Shown piece by piece: positions 56,183 through 63,870 of a stretch of DNA of 64,000 bases. A model generated the notes under the pieces. That model worked only from the letters and a program-made list of their open reading frames with translations, did not search any database and was not told where the DNA came from. Origin of the DNA: Flavobacterium proteolyticum (GTDB lineage: Bacteria; Bacteroidota; Bacteroidia; Flavobacteriales; Flavobacteriaceae); NCBI RefSeq assembly GCF_015223105.1, contig NZ_JADFTZ010000006.1:92540-156539 (forward strand). The letters are read 5' to 3'. The position numbers and the translations under genes were made by a program. Position 1 is the stretch's first letter; each line of letters starts with the position of its first letter.

Positions 56183-57292
56183 ATGAAAAAATTAGTATTA
56201 AGCGCAACGCTTTTATTATCAGTTGCTACATTTGCTCAAAAAGAGGAGCTAAAAGTTTTAAAGAAAATTTATGCTAAAGAAACTATTTCAGATAAAGATT
56301 TAGAGGCTTATAAAGCGGCAAGTACGGCTTTAGATGGCCTAGCAACAGAAGAGTCTGATAAAGTTTATGCAAAGTTTTATAGAGTTATGTATCCTACTGT
56401 AGTTTTAGCATCTAAAGGAGAAAAAGCTACAATGCAAGATCAAATGAAATTGTATAGCCCAGATTTTATTAGAGAATATGGTGCAGTAATTGATGAAACA
56501 ATTGAGTTTGAAAAAAAATCAGGAAAAAAGATTTATACAGATGAATTGATTGAAGAAAAAAATCAATTCAAACAAACGTTAACAACATTGGCTTTAAATT
56601 TAAATACTGGTTCAAAGTTTAAAGAAGCTTCTGTTTTCTTTTATAGTTTATATCAATTTGATCCTAAATCTGAAGGAAAAGCATTGAAAAACGCAGCTAT
56701 TTTAGCAGTTCAAAGTCAAGATTATAAATTGGCTCAAAAAATGTACGAAGAATATGCAGTAAGTGATTATTTAAATAACGGTACAACATTTTTTGCTGTT
56801 AATAAAGCAAATGGAGCTGAGGAAGAGTTTAATTCTAAAGAAGAAAGATCGAAATTTATAACAACTTTGGGAACTCATGAGAAACCTAAAGATGTCAAAA
56901 ACAGTACCACAAAACCAGATGTTTATAAAATATTAGCGATTCTTTATTCATCAAATGGAGAAATTGAAAAAGCAAAAGTAACTTATGCTGAAGCTAGAAA
57001 ATTATCCCCAAACGATGAAGAATTGAAAAAAGGTGAATTTGATATTTATTTCAATGCAGGTTATGCTGGTTTAGCAGAAGATGATAAATTAGTTACAGAG
57101 ATTAATAATTCTAGGGCTGATAAAAAGAAATATGATTCATTAATGTTGAAAAGAAAAGAAATGTTTGCTAAATCATTACCAGATTTTGAAAAAGCATATT
57201 CTATCAATCCAAATGATGCCAATACAAAAAGCATTTTAAAAATGACTTACGAAATAATAGGGCAACCTGAAAAAGCGAAAGCAATCAACTAA
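56183..57292 (+). CDS. Exported TPR-type protein of unknown function
   Basis: About 369 residues from ATG 56183 (MKKLVLSATLLLSVATFAQK), with a signal peptide ending FAQ. The mature protein is mostly helical. TPR-like helix pairs can be seen at about 125-190 (LTTLALNLNTGSKFKEASVF, FFYSLYQFDPKSEGKALKNA) and 250-365 (DVYKILAILYSSNGEIEKAK, SINPNDANTKSILKMTYEII). Such periplasmic TPR proteins are frequent in Bacteroidota and usually mediate protein contacts. The frame is open 24 bases further up, but the signal peptide fixes this start. It shares a terminator with the convergent peptidase gene. Confidence 0.75.
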   Translation: MKKLVLSATLLLSVATFAQKEELKVLKKIYAKETISDKDLEAYKAASTALDGLATEESDKVYAKFYRVMYPTVVLASKGEKATMQDQMKLYSPDFIREYGAVIDETIEFEKKSGKKIYTDELIEEKNQFKQTLTTLALNLNTGSKFKEASVFFYSLYQFDPKSEGKALKNAAILAVQSQDYKLAQKMYEEYAVSDYLNNGTTFFAVNKANGAEEEFNSKEERSKFITTLGTHEKPKDVKNSTTKPDVYKILAILYSSNGEIEKAKVTYAEARKLSPNDEELKKGEFDIYFNAGYAGLAEDDKLVTEINNSRADKKKYDSLMLKRKEMFAKSLPDFEKAYSINPNDANTKSILKMTYEIIGQPEKAKAIN

Positions 57293-57295
57293 AAC

Positions 57296-57325
57296 AAAAA
57301 GTCCCGAATTAATCGGGACTTTTTT
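57296..57325. terminator. Bidirectional terminator hairpin
   Basis: Stem AAAAAGTCCCGA / TCGGGACTTTTT with a five-base loop. It is nearly identical to the hairpin at 20514-20541. Confidence 0.9.
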
Positions 57326-58086
57326 TATATTATTTTTTTAATAACTCTCAGTTTGTGTGTATGTCTGTTGACGTCTGCATTATAAATTCCTAAATGGTCT
57401 AAACGATCAATTCTTACTTTTCCTGAAGCGTGAATTATATAATTGTTTTCCATCATAATTCCTACGTGAATGATATTACCTTCTTCGTTGTCAAAAAAAG
57501 CTAAATCGCCTGGTTCACTTTCTTCGATAAAACTTAAAGCTTCACCTTGTGTAGCTTGTTGTGAAGCATCTCTCAAAAGTTTATAACCATTCAATTTGTA
57601 AACCATTTGAGTAAATCCAGAACAATCAATTCCAAAAGGCGTTTTTCCTCCCCACAAATAAGGCGCGTTCAAATACATGAAAGCTGTTTTGATTAAATCT
57701 GATTTTGATTTTTCTCCACAAACTTTCAAACCTTCAAAAGTATATTTACTTATATTAATTTCTTCATTATCCATAAAAGACAAAGAAGCGCCTAATGTAA
57801 TTGAAGTTAATTGATTGTTTGGAGTTGTAATATATTCTACCAAATCCGCATTCAAAACAATAGGAGTATTGTTTAAAATTTGATATTGTTCTTCAGAAAT
57901 AGCTTGATATTGCTTCGAGTCAATCCAACCGATATAGCTATCATATGCTATTTCCACCTGCACCCATTTGGCAGTCATTTCGATAATTTTAAAGTGTTCG
58001 CCAAAAAGCAATTGCGAAACTTGTTCGCTTCGATCACTGGCTTCTGCTCTTACGGGTACTATGGCTAAATTACAAATTCCAAACAT
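57325..58086 (-). CDS. NlpC/P60 (C40) peptidase with N-terminal SH3-like domain
   Basis: A 253-residue protein. Residues about 1-65 form a bacterial SH3 domain (AIVPVRAEASDRSEQVSQLL, GWIDSKQYQAI). From about 120 the papain-like NlpC/P60 domain carries C155 in GIDCSGFTQMVYKLN, H207 in IIHVGIMM and H219 in YIIHASG. It should cut the D-gamma-glutamyl-diaminopimelate bond of cell-wall peptides. There is no signal peptide, so it probably recycles muropeptides in the cytoplasm, like YkfC. A -7 box lies at 58128-58135. Confidence 0.88.
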   Translation of the reverse strand: MFGICNLAIVPVRAEASDRSEQVSQLLFGEHFKIIEMTAKWVQVEIAYDSYIGWIDSKQYQAISEEQYQILNNTPIVLNADLVEYITTPNNQLTSITLGASLSFMDNEEINISKYTFEGLKVCGEKSKSDLIKTAFMYLNAPYLWGGKTPFGIDCSGFTQMVYKLNGYKLLRDASQQATQGEALSFIEESEPGDLAFFDNEEGNIIHVGIMMENNYIIHASGKVRIDRLDHLGIYNADVNRHTHKLRVIKKII

Positions 58087-58127
58087 GTTGGTTCAAAATA
58101 AGAAATGATGAATTAAGAATTTAATTA

Positions 58128-58135
58128 CAAATGTA
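58128..58135 (-). promoter_or_regulatory. -7 element of the NlpC/P60 gene
   Basis: TACATTTG on the minus strand, a full TAnnTTTG match, 41 nt before the start. No TTG partner is seen at the proper distance. Confidence 0.45.
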
Positions 58136-58172
58136 ACTAAAATTCAAAATTCACCATTAATAAAATTATAAA

Positions 58173-59351
58173 TTATGCTCTTTCAATAACAATTGCCGAA
58201 GCGCCACCACCACCATTACAGATAGCAGCCGCACCAATTTTAGCATTGTTTTGGTTTAAAACATTGATTAACGTAACGATAATTCTTGCTCCAGAACATC
58301 CAAGTGGGTGACCTAAAGAAACAGCTCCACCGTTTACATTGATTTTATCATTGTCTAATCCTAAGATTTGCGCATTAGCTAATCCAACCACAGCGAAAGC
58401 TTCATTAAATTCGAAGAAATCAACATCAGCAACTGTTAAACCAGCTTTGTCTAATGCTTTTGGTAATGCTTTTGCAGGTGCAGTTGTAAACCATTTTGGT
58501 TCTTGAGCCGCATCAGCGTATGATTTAATATAAGCTAAAGGAGTTAATCCTAAAGATTGTGCTTTTTCTTCGCTCATTAATACTAAAGCCGCAGCTCCGT
58601 CATTAATAGTTGAAGCGTTAGCAGCTGTAACCGTTCCTTCTTTTGTGAAAACCGCAGCTAATGAAGGAATTTTATCTAATTTCACATTAGTGAATTCTTC
58701 GTCTTTAGTAACTACGATAGCGTCACCTCTTCTTTGAGGAACTTCAACTGGAACAATTTCTGCATCAAATTTGCCAGCTTCCCACGCAGCTGCAGAACGC
58801 TCATACGATTGAATTGCGAAGTTATCTTGCGCTTCTCTTGTAATGTTGTATTCAGTTGCACATAAGTCAGCACAAACCCCCATAGCATTGTTATCGTATG
58901 CGTCAGTTAAACCGTCTTTTTGCATTCCGTCAACTAAAGAAGTTGGTCCAAATTTTACACCATTTCTCAAGTGAACGTAATGAGGAATCAAACTCATGTT
59001 TTCCATACCACCAGCAACTACGATTTCAGCATCGCCAGCCATAATAGCTTGAGCACCTTGCATAACGGCTTTCATACCACTAGCACAAACTTTATTTACT
59101 GTAGTACAAGCTACACTTTCCGATAAACCAGCGTATAAAGCGGCTTGTCTGGCAGGAGCTTGGCCGTTTCCAGCTTGAACTACGTTACCCATTAAAACTT
59201 CGTCAACTAATTTAGGGTCTAAATTGATTTTATTTAAAGCGCCTTTGATGGCAGCAGCACCTAATTTTGTAGCAGGTACACTAGATAAAGCTCCCATGAA
59301 ACTTCCAATTGGAGTTCTTACGGCAGAAACGATAACTACTTTTTTAGTCAT
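58173..59351 (-). CDS. Acetyl-CoA C-acetyltransferase (thiolase)
   Basis: Thiolase of 392 residues. It condenses two acetyl-CoA to acetoacetyl-CoA or runs the reverse. The catalytic set is complete: C89 in VNKVCASGMKAV, H348 in GHPLGCSGARI and C378 in CNGGGGASAIV. The numbering is the same as in the well-studied Zoogloea enzyme. MENMSLIPHYVHLRNG lies in the covering loop. The length and the GGG end favour a biosynthetic acetyl-CoA thiolase over FadA. No fadB partner is adjacent. A full promoter lies upstream. Confidence 0.92.
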   Translation of the reverse strand: MTKKVVIVSAVRTPIGSFMGALSSVPATKLGAAAIKGALNKINLDPKLVDEVLMGNVVQAGNGQAPARQAALYAGLSESVACTTVNKVCASGMKAVMQGAQAIMAGDAEIVVAGGMENMSLIPHYVHLRNGVKFGPTSLVDGMQKDGLTDAYDNNAMGVCADLCATEYNITREAQDNFAIQSYERSAAAWEAGKFDAEIVPVEVPQRRGDAIVVTKDEEFTNVKLDKIPSLAAVFTKEGTVTAANASTINDGAAALVLMSEEKAQSLGLTPLAYIKSYADAAQEPKWFTTAPAKALPKALDKAGLTVADVDFFEFNEAFAVVGLANAQILGLDNDKINVNGGAVSLGHPLGCSGARIIVTLINVLNQNNAKIGAAAICNGGGGASAIVIERA

Positions 59352-59378
59352 GATAGAAAGGTTTTTTTATTTGAATTG

Positions 59379-59410
59379 CGAATTTACTATTTTTATTCGA
59401 ATTGAGGCAA
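59379..59410 (-). promoter_or_regulatory. Promoter of the thiolase gene
   Basis: On the minus strand, TTG at 59410-59408, a 21-nt spacer and TAAATTCG at 59386-59379, one base off TAnnTTTG, 27 nt before the start. The remaining stretch to the tRNA genes (59411-59621) is AT-rich with no gene. Confidence 0.6.
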
Positions 59411-59621
59411 GGTTTTTGTTGATATTCTAAGTTGAAATCGAATTTTATTTTGATATTAATAATTTGATTTCATTTTTAATGAAAAGCTATTGTATTGATT
59501 GTAAGCGTTTTTTTAGAAATTAGAAAAATATATTGAAAAAAACTCCCGAAAATGTTGTATAATTAAGAATGAAAATATACATTTGCAACCGCAAAAAAGA
59601 TAAGTTCTTACAACAATAATA

Positions 59622-59705
59622 GGAGAGGTGCCGGAGTGGTAACGGAGCAGATTGCTAATCTGTCGACGGGTAACCGTCGCCAGGGTTCGAGTCCCTGTCT
59701 CTCCG
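59622..59705 (+). tRNA. tRNA-Ser (GCT)
   Basis: Acceptor GGAGAGG pairs with TCTCTCC (one G-T). Anticodon stem GCAGA/TCTGT encloses loop TTGCTAA with anticodon GCT. A class II variable arm GTCGACGGGTAACCGTCGC follows, and the T arm is CAGGGTTCGAGTCCCTG. No CCA is encoded. First of three clustered tRNA genes. Confidence 0.95.
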
Positions 59706-59721
59706 CTTTTTTGTTTTTTTG

Positions 59722-59796
59722 CGGGGTGTAGCGTAGCCCGGTTATCGCGCCTGCTTTGGGAGCAGGAGGCCGCAGGTTCGAATCCTGCCACCCCGA
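59722..59796 (+). tRNA. tRNA-Pro (TGG)
   Basis: Acceptor CGGGGTG pairs with CACCCCG. Anticodon stem CCTGC/GCAGG encloses loop TTTGGGA with anticodon TGG, and the T arm is GCAGGTTCGAATCCTGC. No CCA is encoded. It begins 16 bases after tRNA-Ser. Confidence 0.95.
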
Positions 59797-59810
59797 CGAT
59801 AACAACTTTA

Positions 59811-59884
59811 GGTTGCGTAGCTCAGCTGGATAGAGCAACTCACTTCTAATGAGTAGGTCCCAGGTTCGAATCCTGGCGCGATCA
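59811..59884 (+). tRNA. tRNA-Arg (TCT)
   Basis: Acceptor GGTTGCG pairs with CGCGATC through two wobble pairs. Anticodon stem ACTCA/TGAGT encloses loop CTTCTAA with anticodon TCT, and the T arm is CCAGGTTCGAATCCTGG. No CCA is encoded. It is the last core gene before the accessory region; such 3' ends are common integration sites. Confidence 0.93.
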
Positions 59885-59887
59885 CTT

Positions 59888-59926
59888 AAATCCGTAACGT
59901 CTTGATTTTCAAGTTGTTGCGGATTT
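59888..59926 (+). terminator. Terminator after the tRNA cluster
   Basis: Outer stem AAATCCGTAAC / GTTGCGGATTT (one wobble pair) with an inner hairpin CTTGA-TTT-TCAAG, followed by a T-run. Confidence 0.85.
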
Positions 59927-60003
59927 TTTTTGTGACCTACCTAAATTCATAACCCCTTCATTATCAGAAACTTAAAATTTTTGCAGTATTTCAAATAACG
60001 TAT

Positions 60004-60043
60004 TTTTGACACGGTTTTGACACGCTATTAATTTAACGTGTCA
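60004..60043. repeat. TTTTGACACG direct repeats with an inverted TGACACG
   Basis: TTTTGACACG occurs at 60004-60013 and 60015-60024, eleven bases apart, and CGTGTCA follows at 60037-60043. The one-turn spacing suggests a protein that binds one face of the DNA, such as an integrase or repressor. Confidence 0.6.
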
Positions 60044-60145
60044 GAGATTAAATTATTGTAAATGAAGGAATTTTTATTAATGATTAACGTCTAGGAGTTT
60101 GTTTAGGTTTCGTTTGAGAACTGATTATTTTCTGTTAATGATAAA

Positions 60146-60201
60146 ATTTGATAAGAAATTTATATATGTGTCAATCACAAAAATTCGGATTCTTATCAAA
60201 T
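60146..60201. repeat. Twelve-base inverted repeat after the AlbA_2 gene
   Basis: ATTTGATAAGAA at 60146-60157 and TTCTTATCAAAT at 60190-60201 with a 32-nt loop. It lies 21 bases downstream of the accessory gene's stop, so it may be its terminator, though there is no strong T-run. Confidence 0.55.
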
Positions 60202-60222
60202 GCTTTTTAGTAGCTCTGTACT

Positions 60223-61656
60223 TTATTTTCTAAATCGATCTCTTATTTTTAACATAATCTCATTAAATTTAATATCAGAAGAATCAGGTAATCCAATACC
60301 TTCGAGAACAATTTTTGCAATATAAAAAAAAGAATCTCCCTTTTCTATATCTATTTCATAATGATTACCATTAACAAAAGTTGGAATTTCAACTGTTTCT
60401 TTAGGAGCTATTGGTACGTTATACAGTTTTATCTTTTCAAGATAGTCATCATCATCAAAAAAAACAAACTTGCGCCAAGTAGATGTCAATTTAGCTCTAA
60501 ATCCGATTGGATTTTTAATTTCGTAATTATTATCTCTGAGTATGTTTTCATAAGTAGTTGTAATTATTAAAATTGTAAAGATTAAATCTACTCCATCAAT
60601 CATTTTTATGTAATCTGAAAAATCTGTTTCAATTCTTCTGCCTGTTATTTCCGATTTTATAGAGATTTCAGGCCAATCGTCAAAATATTCTTCCATTTCG
60701 TTAGGATAAAAATTATCTTGAAGATATTTAATTACTTTTGAATCAATATAATAGTCAGGAATGTTTTTTAAATTAAATTCCCTGATTGGAATAAAAAATT
60801 TTAAACCACCATTTCTAAACAATTCTGCTGTAGTAGATTTGTAAATATGATTATTTTTATTTAATGGTCTTATAATTAATGAGTCTTGAGAACTATAAAT
60901 ACTGTTAAAATTTAAACCAAGATTTATGCTAGTTTTATCATCGTCTTTACCAAAAGTAAATTCTACACCTTGATAAAATCTATTGGCAACATTTTTAAAA
61001 AAATCTGACGTATAAAATTCATCAAATTTATAATCATTAAAAGGCTTTGGAAATAAATAGAGTTCTAAATATGATTGATCTGATTCAGATTGACCTTTTG
61101 TTTCTCCAAAATTATTAATGCAGCTAAATCTTTCTATTGATTTTTGATATTCTTCGGTTTTTTCTTGAAGCTTTTCAATTATATATCTGTCTTTTATTGG
61201 GTTGCTTTGATTATTTTCTCTTTGATAAATAATCCCTTGGCTGTTTATGTATGGTGGAGTTGGACTTTCTTCAATTAAAATTATGAAAACATATTTTCCA
61301 TTTTTTAATTTTACAGTTTTAAAATGAAATATTGGTTTTGGATATATATTTTCTGCGATTATTTGAGAAATTTGGTCAGTTAAGTTTTTATATTGACTAA
61401 TGTCAATTCCACATAAATCCGTAGCAATATTTTTATCATTTGAATCAACACCATAAAATAACCACCCACCTTTTGTATTAGCAAAGGCAGAAATTGATTT
61501 TGAAATTTTAAGATTATCAAATTTTTCAGTTTTTTTGGGAAAATCGGATTTAAACTCAATATACCAGCCTTCGGATATTGAATTATCTATTAGTTTTTTA
61601 AGCTCATTTTCATCTAAATCAAATAAATCTTTTGAGAATGGTGAATATTTTATCAT
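60223..61656 (-). CDS. AlbA_2 (Schlafen-type) domain protein, accessory
   Basis: A 477-residue protein. Residues about 20-165 form a Schlafen AlbA_2 domain: EGWYIEFKSDFPKKTEKFDN, KISKSISAFANTKGGWLFYG and FIILIEESPTPPYINSQG are its typical blocks. The last 300 residues are unfamiliar, rich in Asn, Phe and acidic residues, with no helicase or winged-helix motif that I can name. AlbA_2 proteins are found as putative regulators and in several phage-defence contexts; a defence role here is a guess. It is the last unit of the cassette-like array and has no array-type site on its downstream side. Confidence 0.75.
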   Translation of the reverse strand: MIKYSPFSKDLFDLDENELKKLIDNSISEGWYIEFKSDFPKKTEKFDNLKISKSISAFANTKGGWLFYGVDSNDKNIATDLCGIDISQYKNLTDQISQIIAENIYPKPIFHFKTVKLKNGKYVFIILIEESPTPPYINSQGIIYQRENNQSNPIKDRYIIEKLQEKTEEYQKSIERFSCINNFGETKGQSESDQSYLELYLFPKPFNDYKFDEFYTSDFFKNVANRFYQGVEFTFGKDDDKTSINLGLNFNSIYSSQDSLIIRPLNKNNHIYKSTTAELFRNGGLKFFIPIREFNLKNIPDYYIDSKVIKYLQDNFYPNEMEEYFDDWPEISIKSEITGRRIETDFSDYIKMIDGVDLIFTILIITTTYENILRDNNYEIKNPIGFRAKLTSTWRKFVFFDDDDYLEKIKLYNVPIAPKETVEIPTFVNGNHYEIDIEKGDSFFYIAKIVLEGIGLPDSSDIKFNEIMLKIRDRFRK

Positions 61657-61687
61657 ATAGTTTTGATTTTTTGAGATTGTATATTTA

Positions 61688-61820
61688 CTAACATTCTAAG
61701 TATTGGTGTAGGATTAGCAACTTAGAGCGATTATTTTTACTAAGTTGAGATTTTCCAACGGAAAATCGAATGTTGTTTTTTATTGATTAGTAGCTATTGT
61801 GCCAAACCGTTGTTAGCTCA
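61688..61820. repeat. Cassette-spacer site A (attC-like imperfect inverted repeat)
   Basis: Left box ACTAACATTCTAAG near 61688-61700, right box AAACCGTTGTTAGC at 61805-61818, and a perfect inner hairpin GATTTTCC-AAC-GGAAAATC at 61749-61767. The right box ends 7 bases from the stop of one gene, and the left box begins 31 bases before the start of the next. Confidence 0.65.
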
Positions 61821-61825
61821 GGCTC

Positions 61826-62674
61826 TTATATAATTTCGAATTGAACTCCAGTGATTTTTGAAATAGGTTTGTAAGGAAACCATCTAATATTTAATTTAAG
61901 TTTTTCATTAGCCCCAACTGTTTCTACAATACAGGGAGTACCATTTTTGCTTTTAGACTCCCAAAGTAAGTTCATAAGTTCTTGAGCTTCTTGTTGGTAA
62001 TGTTTGTATGTAAGATTATTTATATTTTTATTTATCTCTTTCAAAATTTCGAATTTTTGATCGATTAAAGGAATGATGTCAAATAAATCTTCTTTGTTAT
62101 TTAATTCTTGTTTAATAATTACTCCCCAAGAATCATAATTTAAAAGCAACTCATTCTTTACAAGGCAAAGTTTTAATGAGTTTCCTGTTTGACTAGCTGT
62201 CGTAGATAATGAACCTGCAGGAAGACCACAATGCTGAGCATAATTACGTAATTTATATAGAAATCTATATGAGAAGTTTTCATCATATGCCTTACTTGTT
62301 TGTGTTTTAAAATTCAAAAATTCTTCAGAATTTGAACCATATTCTCTTTTTATGCGAGTTTCTGTGTGGTCTAAATAGGTTCTAATAGAAGAAAGAATAT
62401 TTAAGATATGTCTGTTAATATCTAAATATAAGTTTTCAAATTCATTACTATTAACACCGTTATCTAAACTTTTTACAGTTTTGCTAATTTTTGCTTTAAA
62501 GTCGAAATAATTTAAATCAACGATTTTGTATAAGTTTTCATTACTTTCTAATCTCATTAAAGAAGTTATATAATTGGAATATTTTCGGAATTCTTCTTCA
62601 CTAAACTCTCTAACCATCCACAAATCAGGTTTTTCGAAAGTTGAAAGTGAATATGTGATTGTTTCTGTCTTCAT
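61826..62674 (-). CDS. Accessory protein of unknown function, 282 residues
   Basis: I do not recognise this protein. From ATG 62672-62674 it starts MKTETITYSLSTFEKPDLWM. It is soluble, mostly helical, with no signal peptide or membrane segment. RNYAQHCGLPAGSLSTTASQ in the middle and LLWESKSKNGTPCIVETVGA near the end are its most distinctive stretches. The RNxxxH-type RNYAQH pattern recalls HEPN-like helical proteins, but the spacing is not convincing. The frame is open to 62791, but those codons lie in the spacer repeat. It is flanked by array sites on both sides. Confidence 0.65.
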   Translation of the reverse strand: MKTETITYSLSTFEKPDLWMVREFSEEEFRKYSNYITSLMRLESNENLYKIVDLNYFDFKAKISKTVKSLDNGVNSNEFENLYLDINRHILNILSSIRTYLDHTETRIKREYGSNSEEFLNFKTQTSKAYDENFSYRFLYKLRNYAQHCGLPAGSLSTTASQTGNSLKLCLVKNELLLNYDSWGVIIKQELNNKEDLFDIIPLIDQKFEILKEINKNINNLTYKHYQQEAQELMNLLWESKSKNGTPCIVETVGANEKLKLNIRWFPYKPISKITGVQFEII

Positions 62675-62690
62675 TTTTGTTTTAAACTTG

Positions 62691-62825
62691 CAACTAACGT
62701 TCCGCCCCTTCTCGTCAGTTGCGAAGTTCGGAACTTTATATTTTCTGTTAAAGATAGAAATTCTTGCGAAACGTAAACGTGAACTTACCACAAAATTCGC
62801 AATTGCGAGAAACGGCTGTTACCAG
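62691..62825. repeat. Cassette-spacer site B (attC-like imperfect inverted repeat)
   Basis: Left arm 62691-62731 (CTAACGTTCCGCC, TTCTCG, AGTTGCGAAG) pairs imperfectly with the right arm 62789-62825 (CTTACC to CAATTGCGAGAAACGGCTGT, then TACC). The right box ends 6 bases from the stop of one gene, and the left box lies 19 bases before the start of the next. No perfect inner hairpin is seen in this copy. Confidence 0.65.
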
Positions 62826-62828
62826 TAG

Positions 62829-63842
62829 TTATTGTAATTTTTTCATCATAAACTCTTGTGTTAGCTTTATGATATTTTCTCTTGTATGACTTAAAACATC
62901 ATCTTCTTGGTTGCAGATAAAATAAATATATTGTTCAGTAATTAGCGTTGGAGGATTAACACCAAACATTCTAAACCATAATTCTCTAAAACTATTTCTG
63001 TAAAATGAAAGTGTGTGCTTTACTTTTTCTTTTCTAATCATTTCTTTTAGAAAAGCTTTTCTTTCGACATTATGCATTATCCTTACTTTGAATTCCTCTT
63101 CATTATAATTAGCAAATTTTTTAAATTGAGCATTATTTAAATCATAGAAATCAAAGAATTTTACGTCGTCGATTGATTCGTAAAATTGAATTACAAAATC
63201 GTTCAATATCGCAAGATTTGGTTTTCTGTCACTCGTGAATCCCACAAAGTTTGATGTATATTCTTTTTCACCACCAAGAGTTTCCAAATATGTTATACTT
63301 AATGGAAATTCCTTAAGTTCTTCGTCTGAAACCTTTGCATGATTTAGTATTATTAAACGTAATTTTTCAAATACCTCTGGCGATAATTTAAAGGCTTGTT
63401 CACAAACTGCTGTTCGCCAAATCTGAATAAAAAAGAATAATCTAATAATCCTAATTTCTTTAAAATCTAATTCTTCATTTTCGCTAATCTCCGCGCCTCT
63501 TAATTTAGGTAGAATATTATCTATAAATCCATCTTCTATTTCAGTAAAAGTTGCTTCACACTGTGTACAGAAAATATAGTCAACAGAAAAAGGGATTTTC
63601 TTTGCTTGTTCGATTTCTTCTTCTGTGGCTTCACGGCCTAAAGTTTCCTCTAGTTTTTTTATCGAAGTTTCACGTTGAAAATTGAATTCTACAAAAGCTG
63701 AGTCATTAGATAAATCAAAATAAAACCCTGTTTCTCTTTCATTTCCACCGTCTAGGTTCAAACAACTTCTTATAATTTTATCTGTAAAATAATGTGTGTT
63801 TTTTTTGTCGGCTTCTCTGATTGTACATAAAGGACATTTCAT
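62829..63842 (-). CDS. Accessory protein with split CxxC zinc-binding motif
   Basis: A 337-residue protein I cannot name. The N-terminus MKCPLCTIREADKKNTHYFT and a second pair FCTQCEATFTEIEDGF (about 93-108) give two CxxC knuckles that probably bind one zinc, as in treble-clef or HNH-related folds. HYFTDKIIRSCLN contains a histidine that might be catalytic in an HNH reading, but that is speculative. The remaining part is helical, with FRNSFRELWFRMFGVNPPTL near the end. No signal peptide. It is flanked by array sites on both sides. Confidence 0.68.
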   Translation of the reverse strand: MKCPLCTIREADKKNTHYFTDKIIRSCLNLDGGNERETGFYFDLSNDSAFVEFNFQRETSIKKLEETLGREATEEEIEQAKKIPFSVDYIFCTQCEATFTEIEDGFIDNILPKLRGAEISENEELDFKEIRIIRLFFFIQIWRTAVCEQAFKLSPEVFEKLRLIILNHAKVSDEELKEFPLSITYLETLGGEKEYTSNFVGFTSDRKPNLAILNDFVIQFYESIDDVKFFDFYDLNNAQFKKFANYNEEEFKVRIMHNVERKAFLKEMIRKEKVKHTLSFYRNSFRELWFRMFGVNPPTLITEQYIYFICNQEDDVLSHTRENIIKLTQEFMMKKLQ

Positions 63843-63870
63843 ATTATAAGATAAAGTCGTTAATAATTAC

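Larger units (their letters stand above)
59885..60222. other. Gene-free junction between the tRNA cluster and the accessory genes
   Basis: About 340 bases. It holds the terminator of the tRNA cluster (59888-59926), a TTTTGACACG direct repeat with a nearby inverted copy (60004-60043), and a 12-bp inverted repeat (60146-60201) just after the last accessory gene. I see no open frame and no integrase remnant that I can support. Confidence 0.55.

Noticed and set aside
59513..59838. Open frames across the tRNA cluster on both strands
   Set aside because: They run through three clear tRNA genes and have no independent support.
60001..60008. TATTTTTG as a plus-strand promoter
   Set aside because: It matches the -7 consensus, but no plus-strand gene or RNA that I can support follows it.
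62675..62791. Thirty-nine-residue extension of the accessory gene into spacer B
   Set aside because: The codons lie inside the conserved spacer repeat; ATG 62672-62674 is the better start.
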